This document shows, in pieces, positions 24,848 to 33,322 of a stretch of 33,714 nucleotides of DNA (positions are counted from its first letter, which is position 1; every line of letters starts with the position of its first letter). A model generated the notes under the pieces. That model saw nothing but the letters and a program-made list of their open reading frames with translations, was not told where the DNA came from and made no database searches. The translations under genes and the position numbers were made by a program. The DNA is taken from positions 1 to 33,714 of the forward strand of contig CALXFK010000041.1 of the NCBI GenBank assembly GCA_944387575.1, in the 5' to 3' direction. The DNA is from an uncultured Clostridia bacterium (lineage in GTDB: Bacteria > Bacillota > Clostridia > Oscillospirales > JAAYOS01).

Positions 24848-25408
24848 ATGAAAATTTTTATTGCTTCAGACATACACGGTTCCGCCTTCTACTGCAAGAA
24901 GATGCTCGAGGCGTACCACCGCGAGTGCGCAGACAAACTGCTCCTGCTTGGAGACATTCTTTACCACGGTCCACGCAACGACCTGCCGGAGGGATATAAC
25001 CCCCGCGAGGTATGCGCGATGCTCAATGCGGTCGCGGGCGACATCCTATGTGTGCGCGGCAACTGCGACAGCGATGTCGACCAGATGGTGCTTGAGTTCC
25101 CGATAATGGCTGACTATTGCCTCGTCTGCTCAGGCGACCTTGCAGTGTTTGCCACCCATGGTCACGTCTACAACACCTCCTCCCTGCCCCCGCTGGGCGC
25201 GGTAAATATACTGCTGCACGGGCACACCCACATCCCGGTCTGCGAGCAGCACGAGAATTTTGTGTATATGAACCCCGGTTCGGTCTCTCTTCCCAAGGAG
25301 GGTTCAAATCACGGGTATATGATTGCCGAGAACGGCGTGTTTGAATGGAAAACCCTTGACGGAACGGTGTACCGCCGCTATCCTCTCCCGGACGGCGACG
25401 ACCAATGA
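24848..25408 (+). CDS. YfcE-type metallophosphodiesterase
   Basis: A 186-residue calcineurin-like phosphoesterase. Metal-binding motifs of the YfcE/MJ0936 class are all present: DIH (Asp8, His10), GD (Asp36), GNCD (Asn72), ATHGH (His104) and HGHTH (124-128), then MNPGS. Family members hydrolyse phosphodiesters in vitro; the natural substrate is not known. The ATG at 24848 is used; a TTG at 24839 is an alternative. Its stop overlaps the LysR start (ATGA), so the two are translationally coupled. The driving promoter is the best consensus match in the window. Confidence 0.9.
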   Translation: MKIFIASDIHGSAFYCKKMLEAYHRECADKLLLLGDILYHGPRNDLPEGYNPREVCAMLNAVAGDILCVRGNCDSDVDQMVLEFPIMADYCLVCSGDLAVFATHGHVYNTSSLPPLGAVNILLHGHTHIPVCEQHENFVYMNPGSVSLPKEGSNHGYMIAENGVFEWKTLDGTVYRRYPLPDGDDQ

Positions 25409-26343
25409 ACCTGCAACATCTGAAATATGCGGTCGAGGTCGCCCGCCTCGGCTCGATAAATAAGGCGTCAGACGTGTTGTTTGTGGGTCAGCCAAACCTC
25501 AGCCGTGCGATAAAGGACCTCGAGGCACACCTCGGAATCACCATTTTTGACCGCTCCGCAAAGGGGATGGTCCCCACCCCCGAGGGGGAGGATTTTCTCC
25601 AGTATGCGCGCGGCATCCTGCGTCAGGTCGACGAGGTCGAAGCCATCTACCGCGTTGGCGTTCCGACAAAGAGGCGTTTTTCGATATCGGTGCCCCGCGC
25701 AAGCTATATAAGCGAGGCGTTCGCGCAGTTCTCGCGCTCGCTCGACGACGACCCGGCGGAGCTCTTCTACATGGAGACCAACTCCTCTACCGCCATCAGC
25801 AACATACTTCAGGCGGATTACCGGCTCGGGATAATCAGATACGCCGACAACCACGAGCGCAACTTTGCTGCAATGCTCGATGAGAAGGGGCTTGACCACG
25901 AACTTGTCGCCGAGTTCCACTACATGCTTCTCATGAGCCGCAAAAGTCCTCTGGCTTCCGCGAGTGAGATATCATTTTCCGATCTTTTGCCACATATAGA
26001 GGTCGCACACGCCGACCCGTTCGTCCCATCGATACCCGCCGTCTCCACGCGTAAGTCCGAGATCCCTGCCGCACCAACACGGCGTATATACGTATTTGAG
26101 CGCGGCAGCCAGTTTGACATTCTCTCTGAAAACCCCGACACTTTCATGTGGGTCTCCCCGGTCCCTCAAAAACTTCTCGACCGGTACGGACTCATCCAGC
26201 GCTGGTGTCCAGACAACAGCGGTCTGCACCGTGATGTGCTCATACGTCGAAAGGAGTATAAATTTACCGACCTCGACAGCACATTCATCGCAAAGCTCTT
26301 TGAGGCAAAACGCACCTATCTTGACAGCATTCAGCGGTCCTGA
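25405..26343 (+). CDS. LysR family transcriptional regulator
   Basis: A 312-residue regulator. Residues 1-60 form the winged helix-turn-helix (LKYAVEVARLGSINKASDVLFVGQPNLSRAIKDLE), followed by a linker helix and a periplasmic-binding-protein-like effector domain from about residue 90. The start overlaps the phosphodiesterase stop. Only 116 bases separate its end from nfnA, with the same orientation, so nfnAB is the obvious candidate target, though autoregulation of its own operon is also possible. Effector unknown. Confidence 0.9.
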   Translation: MNLQHLKYAVEVARLGSINKASDVLFVGQPNLSRAIKDLEAHLGITIFDRSAKGMVPTPEGEDFLQYARGILRQVDEVEAIYRVGVPTKRRFSISVPRASYISEAFAQFSRSLDDDPAELFYMETNSSTAISNILQADYRLGIIRYADNHERNFAAMLDEKGLDHELVAEFHYMLLMSRKSPLASASEISFSDLLPHIEVAHADPFVPSIPAVSTRKSEIPAAPTRRIYVFERGSQFDILSENPDTFMWVSPVPQKLLDRYGLIQRWCPDNSGLHRDVLIRRKEYKFTDLDSTFIAKLFEAKRTYLDSIQRS

Positions 26344-26393
26344 TTTCAACAACATTTAATATTTACAACCCATACGCGACATGTTAAACTGTG

Positions 26394-26406
26394 TTTCAAG
26401 CTGAAA
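26394..26406. promoter_or_regulatory. inverted repeat upstream of nfnA, possible LysR operator
   Basis: TTTCA-AGC-TGAAA is a short palindrome about 55 bases before the nfnA ATG. A weak promoter can be drawn around it (TTAAAC at 26384-26389, 17 bases, TAACTT at 26407-26412). Assignment to the adjacent LysR protein is inference. Confidence 0.4.
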
Positions 26407-26459
26407 TAACTTGTGGCTAATGAAAAGAATAATTTGGCTGTATTAAGGAGCGTTCTCTT

Positions 26460-27299
26460 ATGTACAGAATACTAGAAAAAAAGCGTCTAAACCCCACCGT
26501 CACACTGATGCGCGTGGAGGCACCGCTCGTCGCGGCGAAGGCGGAGCCGGGTCAGTTCATAATTCTCCGCGTCGATGCGGACGGGGAGCGTATACCGCTC
26601 ACTGTTGCGGATTTCGATCGCGATTCCGGCAGCGTAACAATAATATTCCAAGTCGTCGGTGCGACAACCGAGAAGCTCAACCACCTCGAGCAGGGCGATT
26701 TCATACACGATTTCGTCGGACCTCTTGGACGCCCTACCCACACGGACGGGCTGAAAAAGGTAGCGGTCGTCGGCGGCGGTGTTGGATGCGCGATTGCGTT
26801 TCCGGTGGCAAAGAAGCTCTTTGAGCAGGGCTGTGAGGTCCACTCGATTGCCGGCTTTCGCAGCCGTGACCTTGTCATCCTCGAGGACGAATTTGCCGCT
26901 AACTCCACACGCTTCGTGCGCATGAGCGACGATGGTACATGGGGGGAGAAGGGTCTCGTCACCGACGCGCTGCGCAAGCTCATCGAGAGCGGCGAAAAGT
27001 ACGACGAGGTTATAACCATTGGTCCGCTCGTCATGATGAAGTTCGTCTGCGCGCTCACCCGCGAGTTCGGCATCAAGACGGTAGCGAGCATGAACCCGAT
27101 AATGATAGATGGCACCGGCATGTGCGGCGGCTGCCGCCTCACCGTCGGCGGAAAGACAAAGTTTGCGTGCGTGGACGGTCCTGAGTTCGACGGTCACGAG
27201 ATCGATTTCGACGAAGCTATTGCCCGCAGCAGCACTTATCGCGATTTCGAGCGTCACGCGTATGAAGAGACCTGCAATCTGTTCGAGGAGGCAAAATAA
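26460..27299 (+). CDS. nfnA: NfnA/SudB-type FAD/NAD-binding subunit of electron-bifurcating transhydrogenase
   Basis: A 279-residue flavoprotein of the ferredoxin-NADP reductase superfamily. It has an N-terminal FAD-binding beta barrel (GQFIILRV, IPLTVAD), an NAD-binding domain (VAVVGGGVGCA, 101-111) and a C-terminal [2Fe-2S] site with MCGGC (Cys222, Cys225) and Cys237 in KTKFAC. Together with the next gene it forms the NfnAB complex that couples NADH- and ferredoxin-linked electrons to NADP+. AAGGAG precedes the ATG, and its stop overlaps the nfnB start (TAATG). A dihydroorotate dehydrogenase electron-transfer subunit is similar, but the partner gene decides for Nfn. Confidence 0.93.
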   Translation: MYRILEKKRLNPTVTLMRVEAPLVAAKAEPGQFIILRVDADGERIPLTVADFDRDSGSVTIIFQVVGATTEKLNHLEQGDFIHDFVGPLGRPTHTDGLKKVAVVGGGVGCAIAFPVAKKLFEQGCEVHSIAGFRSRDLVILEDEFAANSTRFVRMSDDGTWGEKGLVTDALRKLIESGEKYDEVITIGPLVMMKFVCALTREFGIKTVASMNPIMIDGTGMCGGCRLTVGGKTKFACVDGPEFDGHEIDFDEAIARSSTYRDFERHAYEETCNLFEEAK

Positions 27300-28687
27300 T
27301 GGCTAACATGTCTCTGAAAAAGAATCCGATGCCCTCGCAGCCACCCGAGGTGCGCAACCGAAATTTTAGCGAGGTCGCGCTAGGTTACGACGAAAAGACG
27401 GCTATCGACGAGGCACAGCGCTGCCTGAACTGCAAAAACAAGCCGTGTGTTTCGAGCTGCCCGGTCTGCATAGATATCCCCGCATTCATACATAAGGTCG
27501 CCGAGGGCGACTTCGAATCCGCATACCAAATAATCGCCAAGTCCAGCTCGCTTCCCGCGGTCTGCGGACGTGTCTGTCCCCAGGAAAACCAGTGCGAGGG
27601 AAAGTGCGTGCGTGGTATCAAGGGAGAACCGGTCGGCATAGGCAGACTTGAGCGGTTCGTCGCCGACTGGCACAATGCGCATTCCACCGAGAAGCCGGTG
27701 CGCCCCAAGTCCAACGGTCACAAGGTCGCAGTCATCGGTTCCGGTCCGTCCGGGCTCACCTGCGCGGGAGACCTCGCAAAGCTCGGCTATCAGGTCACCG
27801 TATTTGAAGCCCTACACGTAGCGGGCGGAGTGCTCGTGTACGGCATCCCCGAGTTCCGCCTGCCGAAAGCCATCGTTCAGAAAGAGATAGACTCGCTTGC
27901 CGCGCTCGGCGTCGACATCCAGACAAACGTCGTCGTCGGCAAAACGATCACCGTCGATGAGCTGCTCGATAAGGGATACGAGGCCGTGTTCATCGGCAGC
28001 GGCGCGGGTCTGCCCAAATTCATGAACATCCCGGGCGAAAACCTCAAGGGAGTGTACTCGGCAAACGAGTTCCTCACCCGCATCAACCTCATGAAGGCAT
28101 ACCTGCCCGAGAGCGACACCCCAGTCCAGCAAGCAAAGCAAGTGGTCGTGGTCGGCGGAGGAAACGTCGCAATGGATGCCGCTCGATGCGCAAAACGTCT
28201 CGGCGCAGATGTGAGCATAGTCTACCGCCGCACCGAAGCCGAACTCCCCGCAAGGCGCGAGGAGGTCGAACATGCGATGGAAGAGGGCATCGTCTTCCAG
28301 TTTCTCACCAATCCCGTCGCCATTCACGGTGGCGAGAGCGGTTTTGTCTCCTCCATTACCTGCCAGCGGATGGCTCTCGGCGAGCCGGACGCGTCCGGTC
28401 GCGCCCGCCCCGTCCCACAGGAAGGAAGCGAGTTCGATATTGAAGCGGACTGCGTCATTATGGCACTCGGCACCTCTCCCAACCCGCTCATCCGCGACAC
28501 TACAAGCGGTCTCGACACCGAGCGCTGGGGCGGTATAATCGTAGAGGAGGAGACCGGTCTCACCTCCCGCGAGGGCGTATACGCCGGAGGTGACGCCGTC
28601 ACCGGAGCAGCGACCGTCATCCTCGCAATGGGCGCGGGAAAGACTGCCGCCGCCGCCATTGACCGGAAGATCCGCGGAGAGAACTGA
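27299..28687 (+). CDS. nfnB: NfnB (GltA-type glutamate-synthase-like) subunit of transhydrogenase
   Basis: A 462-residue flavoprotein often annotated as glutamate synthase (NADPH) small subunit. Two [4Fe-4S] clusters sit at the N-terminus (Cys42/45/50/54 and Cys89/93/99/103). Then come the FAD-binding GSGPSGLTCAGDLA (147-160), the NADPH-binding GGGNVAMDAARCAKRLGA and the C-terminal FAD motif VYAGGDAVTGAATVILAMGAG. No glutamate synthase large subunit is nearby and nfnA overlaps it, so the bifurcating transhydrogenase role is much more likely. It catalyses reversible NADH plus reduced ferredoxin to NADPH. Confidence 0.94.
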   Translation: MANMSLKKNPMPSQPPEVRNRNFSEVALGYDEKTAIDEAQRCLNCKNKPCVSSCPVCIDIPAFIHKVAEGDFESAYQIIAKSSSLPAVCGRVCPQENQCEGKCVRGIKGEPVGIGRLERFVADWHNAHSTEKPVRPKSNGHKVAVIGSGPSGLTCAGDLAKLGYQVTVFEALHVAGGVLVYGIPEFRLPKAIVQKEIDSLAALGVDIQTNVVVGKTITVDELLDKGYEAVFIGSGAGLPKFMNIPGENLKGVYSANEFLTRINLMKAYLPESDTPVQQAKQVVVVGGGNVAMDAARCAKRLGADVSIVYRRTEAELPARREEVEHAMEEGIVFQFLTNPVAIHGGESGFVSSITCQRMALGEPDASGRARPVPQEGSEFDIEADCVIMALGTSPNPLIRDTTSGLDTERWGGIIVEEETGLTSREGVYAGGDAVTGAATVILAMGAGKTAAAAIDRKIRGEN

Positions 28688-28730
28688 TAATCCAGCTTAT
28701 TTGCACAAAATTTCTTTTTAAACTTTTTCG

Positions 28731-28761
28731 CCGCCGTGCCATTCAAATCATGGCGCGGCGG
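28731..28761 (+). terminator. probable terminator after nfnAB
   Basis: A 12-bp stem (CCGCCGTGCCAT 28731-28742 with ATGGCGCGGCGG 28750-28761, one G-T pair) has a 7-base loop. The downstream tract TCACCGTTTTC is only partly U-rich, so it may be a weak terminator. Confidence 0.55.
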
Positions 28762-28796
28762 TCACCGTTTTCAATCTTTCAGTTATCGAATCTTGG

Positions 28797-28832
28797 TATA
28801 TCGATATATGCAATACTGATATGCTAATATCA
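28797..28832. promoter_or_regulatory. two palindromes upstream of the rex promoter
   Basis: TATATCGATATA (28797-28808) is a perfect 12-base palindrome, and TGATAT-GCTA-ATATCA (28817-28832) is a perfect 6-4-6 inverted repeat. Both lie just upstream of the candidate -35 element. The 4-base spacing recalls Rex operators, but the arms are not the usual TTGTGAA/TTCACAA. Confidence 0.4.
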
Positions 28833-28835
28833 TAA

Positions 28836-28864
28836 TTCCCAACCGGCGAGTATTCTGATATAGT
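28836..28864 (+). promoter_or_regulatory. candidate promoter for rex
   Basis: TTCCCA (28836-28841), a 17-base spacer and TATAGT (28859-28864) precede the rex ATG by 44 bases. GTGT-A-ACAC (28863-28871) overlaps the expected transcription start. Confidence 0.5.
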
Positions 28865-28908
28865 GTAACACGTAAACCGAGAGTAAGAGCACACTGGGAG
28901 GTGAACAG

Positions 28909-29538
28909 ATGGGACAGTCGCCAGTATCCAGGGCGGCGCTCGGCAGGATTCCGGATTACCTCAGATATCTCAGAAGCATTCCCCCTGGCGGGTGCGAATA
29001 TATATCGGCAACCGTCATTGCAAAAGCGCTTGGATTCGGCGAAGTACAAGTTCGAAAAGACCTCAACGCGATAAGCGGAGAAGGGCGTCCGAAGGTGGGC
29101 TATGCCACCGGCAAGCTCATAGAGGATCTCGAAGCTTGCATATGTGGCACACGTCACCGCGCGGTGATAGTGGGAGCCGGGAAGCTCGGACTCGCACTGC
29201 TCGACTACGGCGGCTTTTCCGATTACGGGCTTGATATAGTCGCAGCATTCGACTCGGACTCGTCAAAGCTCGGTCCACGCAATTCTGGCAAACAGGTTTA
29301 TCCCACGGAGGTCTTCAAGGACTTCTGCACACGCGAAAAGATCCGCATAGGCATCATCACGGTGCCGGTGCAGGCGGCGCAACAGGTTTGTGACGAAATG
29401 CTCAAAACGGGAATTACTGCAATATGGAGCTTTGCTCCGGTAAAACTTAACGTTCGACCGGGCATACTGTTGCAAGAAGAGAATCTTGCGCTTTCGCTTG
29501 CATATCTCAACAAACAAATTGACCGGCGGCAGGTGTAA
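28909..29538 (+). CDS. rex: redox-sensing transcriptional repressor Rex
   Basis: A 209-residue repressor that responds to the NADH/NAD+ ratio. The N-terminal winged helix (RIPDYLRYLRSI, then ATVIAKALGFGEVQVRKDL at 34-52) is followed by a Rossmann domain with GAGKLGLALLDY (89-100) and a conserved ITVPVQAAQQVCDEMLKTGI stretch. GGGAGGTG precedes the ATG. It lies 40 bases upstream of adhE, a common Rex target in Clostridia, and no terminator or convincing promoter separates them, so the two are probably cotranscribed and jointly regulated. Confidence 0.95.
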   Translation: MGQSPVSRAALGRIPDYLRYLRSIPPGGCEYISATVIAKALGFGEVQVRKDLNAISGEGRPKVGYATGKLIEDLEACICGTRHRAVIVGAGKLGLALLDYGGFSDYGLDIVAAFDSDSSKLGPRNSGKQVYPTEVFKDFCTREKIRIGIITVPVQAAQQVCDEMLKTGITAIWSFAPVKLNVRPGILLQEENLALSLAYLNKQIDRRQV

Positions 29539-29578
29539 TGCCTGTCTTGACAAACTAACCGGATACAGGAGTGAGAAC

Positions 29579-32263
29579 ATGACTAATAAGACGTATGAAA
29601 TCGTGGACAGCGTAGAGAAGCTCGAGGCTACCATCAAGCGCGTTACCGAAGCGCAGAGGGTGTTCTCGACATACACTCAGGAGCAAGTCGACAAAATCTT
29701 TCTTGCTGCCGCCCTTGCCGCGAACAAGGCGCGCATACCGCTTGCAAAGATGGCAGTCGAGGAGACCGGAATGGGCGTTGTGGAGGACAAGGTCATCAAG
29801 AACCACTATGCCTCCGAGTATATATACAACGCTTACAAGGACACCAAGACCTGCGGTGTCATAGAGGAGGACAAGGAGTTCGGCATTAAGAAGGTCGCCG
29901 AGCCGATAGGTGTCATCGCCGCCGTCATCCCCACCACTAACCCGACCTCCACCGCGATTTTCAAGTGCCTTATATCTCTCAAGACCAGAAACGGCATCAT
30001 CATCAGCCCGCATCCCCGTGCAAAGAAGAGCACCATCGCCGCGGCGAAGGTCGTGCTTGAGGCTGCTGTCGCAGCCGGTGCGCCGGAGGACATTATCGGC
30101 TGGATCGACGTGCCGAGCCTCGAAATGACCAACCTGCTTATGAAGACCGCCGACATTATCCTTGCCACCGGCGGACCCGGAATGGTCAAGGCCGCTTACT
30201 CGAGCGGAAAGCCGGCTCTAGGCGTCGGCGCGGGCAACACCCCGGCAATAATCGACGACACCGCTGACATTACCCTCGCAGTCAACTCGATAATCCATTC
30301 CAAGACCTTTGACAACGGAATGATATGCGCTTCGGAGCAGTCGGTCATCGTCCTCAACAACGTCTATGACGCTGTTCGCGCTGAGTTTGCCGCGCGCGGC
30401 TGCTACTTCCTCAACCCGAGCGAGACCGAGAAGGTGCGCAAGACCATAATCATAAACGGCGCTGTCAACGCAAAGATAGTCGGTCAGCCCGCCGCGAAGA
30501 TAGCCGAGATCGCCGGCGTCACCGTTCCGGAGGGAACCAAGATACTCATAGGCGAGGTCGAGTCGGTGGACATATCCGAGGAGTTCGCTCACGAGAAGCT
30601 CTCCCCCGTTCTCGCCATGTGCCGCGCCCGTGATATCGAGGATGCATTCGACAAGGCTGAGCACCTCATCGCGGACGGCGGCTACGGTCACACCTCCTCC
30701 ATCTACCTCAACGCGATCACCGAGCAGAACAAGATTGCCACTTTCGCTGAGCGCATGAAGACCTGCCGTATTCTCGTCAATACCCCCTCCTCGCAGGGCG
30801 GCATCGGCGACCTGTACAACTTCAAGCTCACCCCCTCGCTGACCCTCGGGTGCGGCTCGTGGGGCGGCAACAGCGTGAGCGAAAACGTCGGTGTCAAGCA
30901 CCTGCTCAATATCAAGACGGTCGCCGAGAGGAGAGAGAACATGCTTTGGTTCAGAGCGCCCCAGAAAGTTTATATGAAGAAAGGCTGCCTGCCGGTGGCT
31001 CTCGATGAGCTCCGCACCGTCATGGGCAAGAAGAAGGCGTTTATCGTCACCGACAACTTCCTCTATGCCAACGGTCACACCCGTCCGATCACCGATAAGC
31101 TCGATGAGATGGGCATCCAGCACACTACCTTCTTCGATGTCGAACCCGATCCGACCCTCGCATGCGCAAAGGCCGGCGCCGCTCAGATGGCTGCCTTCAA
31201 GCCGGACTGCATCATAGCTCTCGGCGGTGGTTCCGCTATGGACGCCGCGAAGATCATGTGGGTTCTGTATGAGCATCCTGAGGCGGACTTCATGGATATG
31301 GCAATGCGCTTCATGGATATCCGTAAGCGCGTCTACACCTTCCCGAAGATGGGCGAAAAGGCCTACTTCATCGCGATACCCACCTCCGCCGGCACTGGTT
31401 CCGAGGTCACTCCGTTCGCGGTCATCACCGACGAAAAGACCGGCGTCAAGTACCCGCTCGCAGACTACGAGCTCATGCCGAATATGGCTATCATCGACGC
31501 CGACTTCCACATGACCGCTCCTAAGGGTCTCACCGCAGCGTCCGGTATCGACGCAGTGACCCACGCACTCGAGGCTTACGCTTCGATGATGGCTACCGAC
31601 TACACCGACGCGATGGCTCTCCAGGCGCTCAAGATAGTCTTTGAGTATCTGCCGCGCGCCTATGACAACGGTCTGAACGACCCGGTCGCCCGCGAGAAGA
31701 TGGCGAACGCCGCCACCATGGCCGGTATGGCATTTGCAAATGCGTTCCTCGGCGTCTGCCATTCGATGGCACACAAGCTCGGTGCATTCCACCACATTGC
31801 ACACGGCGTCGCAAACGCCCTCATGATAGACGAAGTCCTTCGCTTCAACGCCGCGGAGATTCCGGTCAAGATGGGTACCTTCCCGCAGTACGGTCACCCG
31901 CACACCCTCGCCCGCTATGCAGAGGTCGCTAACTACCTCGGCATCAAGGGTGCAAGCGACGAGGAGAAGTTCGAGAACCTCATCCACGCCATCGACGAAC
32001 TCAAGGCTCGCGTCGGTATCAAGCCTACCATCCGCGACTACGTGCCGGACGAGGCTGATTTCCTTGCACGTCTCGACGAGATGGTCGAGCAGGCGTTCGA
32101 CGACCAGTGCACCGGCGCAAACCCGCGTTACCCGCTCATGAGCGAGATAAAGCAGATGTACCTCGACGCTTACTACGGCAAGAGCTTTGTGGAGAAGGAG
32201 ATCCCCTCCGCAGATCAGGCAGCTGAGAAGGCGTCCAAGCGTACCCGCAGCACCAAGGCTTAA
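29579..32263 (+). CDS. adhE: bifunctional aldehyde-alcohol dehydrogenase AdhE
   Basis: An 894-residue enzyme converting acetyl-CoA through acetaldehyde to ethanol with 2 NADH. The N-terminal aldehyde dehydrogenase half has the catalytic cysteine in NGMICASEQS (Cys250). After a linker (~450) comes the iron-dependent alcohol dehydrogenase half, with the NAD motif GGGSAMDAAK (549-558) and iron ligands Asp658, His662, His728 and His742, in the same spacing as E. coli AdhE. The start at 29579 follows AGGAG; a longer frame from 29486 overlaps rex and is rejected. A short Lys/Arg/Thr-rich tail ends the protein. AdhE is known to form spirosome filaments. Codon use is strongly biased (cytosine-ending codons), consistent with high expression. 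Confidence 0.97.
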   Translation: MTNKTYEIVDSVEKLEATIKRVTEAQRVFSTYTQEQVDKIFLAAALAANKARIPLAKMAVEETGMGVVEDKVIKNHYASEYIYNAYKDTKTCGVIEEDKEFGIKKVAEPIGVIAAVIPTTNPTSTAIFKCLISLKTRNGIIISPHPRAKKSTIAAAKVVLEAAVAAGAPEDIIGWIDVPSLEMTNLLMKTADIILATGGPGMVKAAYSSGKPALGVGAGNTPAIIDDTADITLAVNSIIHSKTFDNGMICASEQSVIVLNNVYDAVRAEFAARGCYFLNPSETEKVRKTIIINGAVNAKIVGQPAAKIAEIAGVTVPEGTKILIGEVESVDISEEFAHEKLSPVLAMCRARDIEDAFDKAEHLIADGGYGHTSSIYLNAITEQNKIATFAERMKTCRILVNTPSSQGGIGDLYNFKLTPSLTLGCGSWGGNSVSENVGVKHLLNIKTVAERRENMLWFRAPQKVYMKKGCLPVALDELRTVMGKKKAFIVTDNFLYANGHTRPITDKLDEMGIQHTTFFDVEPDPTLACAKAGAAQMAAFKPDCIIALGGGSAMDAAKIMWVLYEHPEADFMDMAMRFMDIRKRVYTFPKMGEKAYFIAIPTSAGTGSEVTPFAVITDEKTGVKYPLADYELMPNMAIIDADFHMTAPKGLTAASGIDAVTHALEAYASMMATDYTDAMALQALKIVFEYLPRAYDNGLNDPVAREKMANAATMAGMAFANAFLGVCHSMAHKLGAFHHIAHGVANALMIDEVLRFNAAEIPVKMGTFPQYGHPHTLARYAEVANYLGIKGASDEEKFENLIHAIDELKARVGIKPTIRDYVPDEADFLARLDEMVEQAFDDQCTGANPRYPLMSEIKQMYLDAYYGKSFVEKEIPSADQAAEKASKRTRSTKA

Positions 32264-32287
32264 TAGAAAAAGGGAGGTAAAAGCAGA

Positions 32288-33037
32288 ATGAAGCTCGACA
32301 GAATAATTGCTGTGAGAACCGCCAAGACAGTCTATCGCGACGGCGACAGATGTATAAAGGTCTTCAATGAGGACTATTCGAAGGCGGACATTCTCAACGA
32401 GTCACTCAACCACGCACGCGTCGAACAGACTGGTCTCAACATCCCCAAGCTCCTTGAGGTCACCACCATTGACGGGAAGTGGGCGATCGTCACCGAGTTC
32501 ATCAAGGGCAAGACTCTTGCCCAGATGATGCAGGAGGAGCCGACCCGCAAGGACGAATACCTCGCAAAGTTCGTCGACCTCCAGCTTGATGTCCAGGCTC
32601 ACACCTGCCCCAAGCTGAACATGCTCCAGGAGAAGATGCACCGGAAGATCAACGAGACCGACCTCGACGCCACCACCCGCTATGACCTGCACATGCAGCT
32701 CGAGGGCATGCCCAAACACAACAAGCTCTGTCATGGAGACTTCAATCCTTCCAACATCATTATCTCGGAGGACGGCGCCCCGTTCATAATCGACTGGGCG
32801 CACGCCACCCAGGGCAACGCCTCTGCCGATGCCGCGCGCACCTACCTCCTCTTCTGGCTCAACGGCGACATAGACGGCGCTACCAAGTACCTCGACCTCT
32901 TCTGCAAGAAGAGCGACACCGCAAAGCAGTACGTTCAGAAGTGGATGCCGATAGTTGCCGCCTCCCAGTCGGTCAAGGGCAACGCTAAGGAGCGCGAGTT
33001 CCTGCATTCCTGGGTCCACGTTGTCGATTATCAGTGA
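32288..33037 (+). CDS. APH-fold phosphotransferase (aminoglycoside phosphotransferase-like kinase)
   Basis: A 249-residue small-molecule kinase of the APH/choline kinase superfamily. A lysine candidate (CIKVFN, Lys24) and an acidic alpha-C residue (NES, Glu38) are followed by the hinge IVTEFIKGKTL (67-77), the catalytic loop CHGDFNPSN (Asp151, Asn156) and the metal-binding IIDWAHA (Asp169). It is unlikely to be an antibiotic resistance gene: codon use matches its neighbours and it sits 24 bases after adhE and 22 before ferredoxin genes. Good GGGAGG before the ATG. Substrate unknown; a role in tuning the AdhE/hydrogenase module is an inference from position. Confidence 0.82.
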   Translation: MKLDRIIAVRTAKTVYRDGDRCIKVFNEDYSKADILNESLNHARVEQTGLNIPKLLEVTTIDGKWAIVTEFIKGKTLAQMMQEEPTRKDEYLAKFVDLQLDVQAHTCPKLNMLQEKMHRKINETDLDATTRYDLHMQLEGMPKHNKLCHGDFNPSNIIISEDGAPFIIDWAHATQGNASADAARTYLLFWLNGDIDGATKYLDLFCKKSDTAKQYVQKWMPIVAASQSVKGNAKEREFLHSWVHVVDYQ

Positions 33038-33059
33038 TTACCAGTAGAGGTGAGTAAAA

Positions 33060-33299
33060 ATGAAAGTAACTGTTTGTATCGGCAGTTCCTGCCACATAAA
33101 GGGCTCGCGCAAAGTCATTGAGCAGCTTCAGTACCTCATTCGCACCAACGACCTCAGCGACAAGGTCGAGCTCAGCGGAACTTTCTGCATGGGCAAGTGC
33201 GAGCAGGGCGTCTGTGTAACCGTTGACGACCAGTTCCACTCCGTCTCTCCTGAGACTGTCGACCAGTTCTTCGCCTCCGAAATCCTCCCCAAAGCCTAA
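33060..33299 (+). CDS. thioredoxin-like [2Fe-2S] ferredoxin, first copy
   Basis: A 79-residue protein with the thioredoxin-like ferredoxin pattern: VCIGSSC (Cys6, Cys11) and FCMGKC (Cys43, Cys47), i.e. C-X4-C then C-X3-C. This is the NuoE/HydC-type [2Fe-2S] fold without the N-terminal helical domain. AGGTGAG precedes the ATG. It lies between the kinase and a paralogous copy and probably passes electrons to or from the hydrogenase-like protein encoded next. Confidence 0.88.
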   Translation: MKVTVCIGSSCHIKGSRKVIEQLQYLIRTNDLSDKVELSGTFCMGKCEQGVCVTVDDQFHSVSPETVDQFFASEILPKA

Positions 33300-33322
33300 G
33301 TCCGGGTACGGAAATAAAATAT

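Noticed and set aside
27299-28687. Glutamate synthase small subunit
   Set aside because: No large GOGAT subunit is nearby, and the overlapping partner is an NfnA-type protein, so the NfnB assignment is preferred.
29547-29552. A perfect TTGACA between rex and adhE
   Set aside because: No -10-like hexamer at 16-18 bases downstream; the expected position falls on the adhE ribosome binding site.
30218-31987. A 589-codon open frame antisense to adhE
   Set aside because: It mirrors the strongly biased, GC-rich codon use of adhE; it has no ribosome binding site or recognisable domain, and the sense frame is certain.
32288-33037. Aminoglycoside resistance gene
   Set aside because: Although the fold is APH-like, the gene shares codon use and tight spacing with fermentation genes and shows no mobile context.
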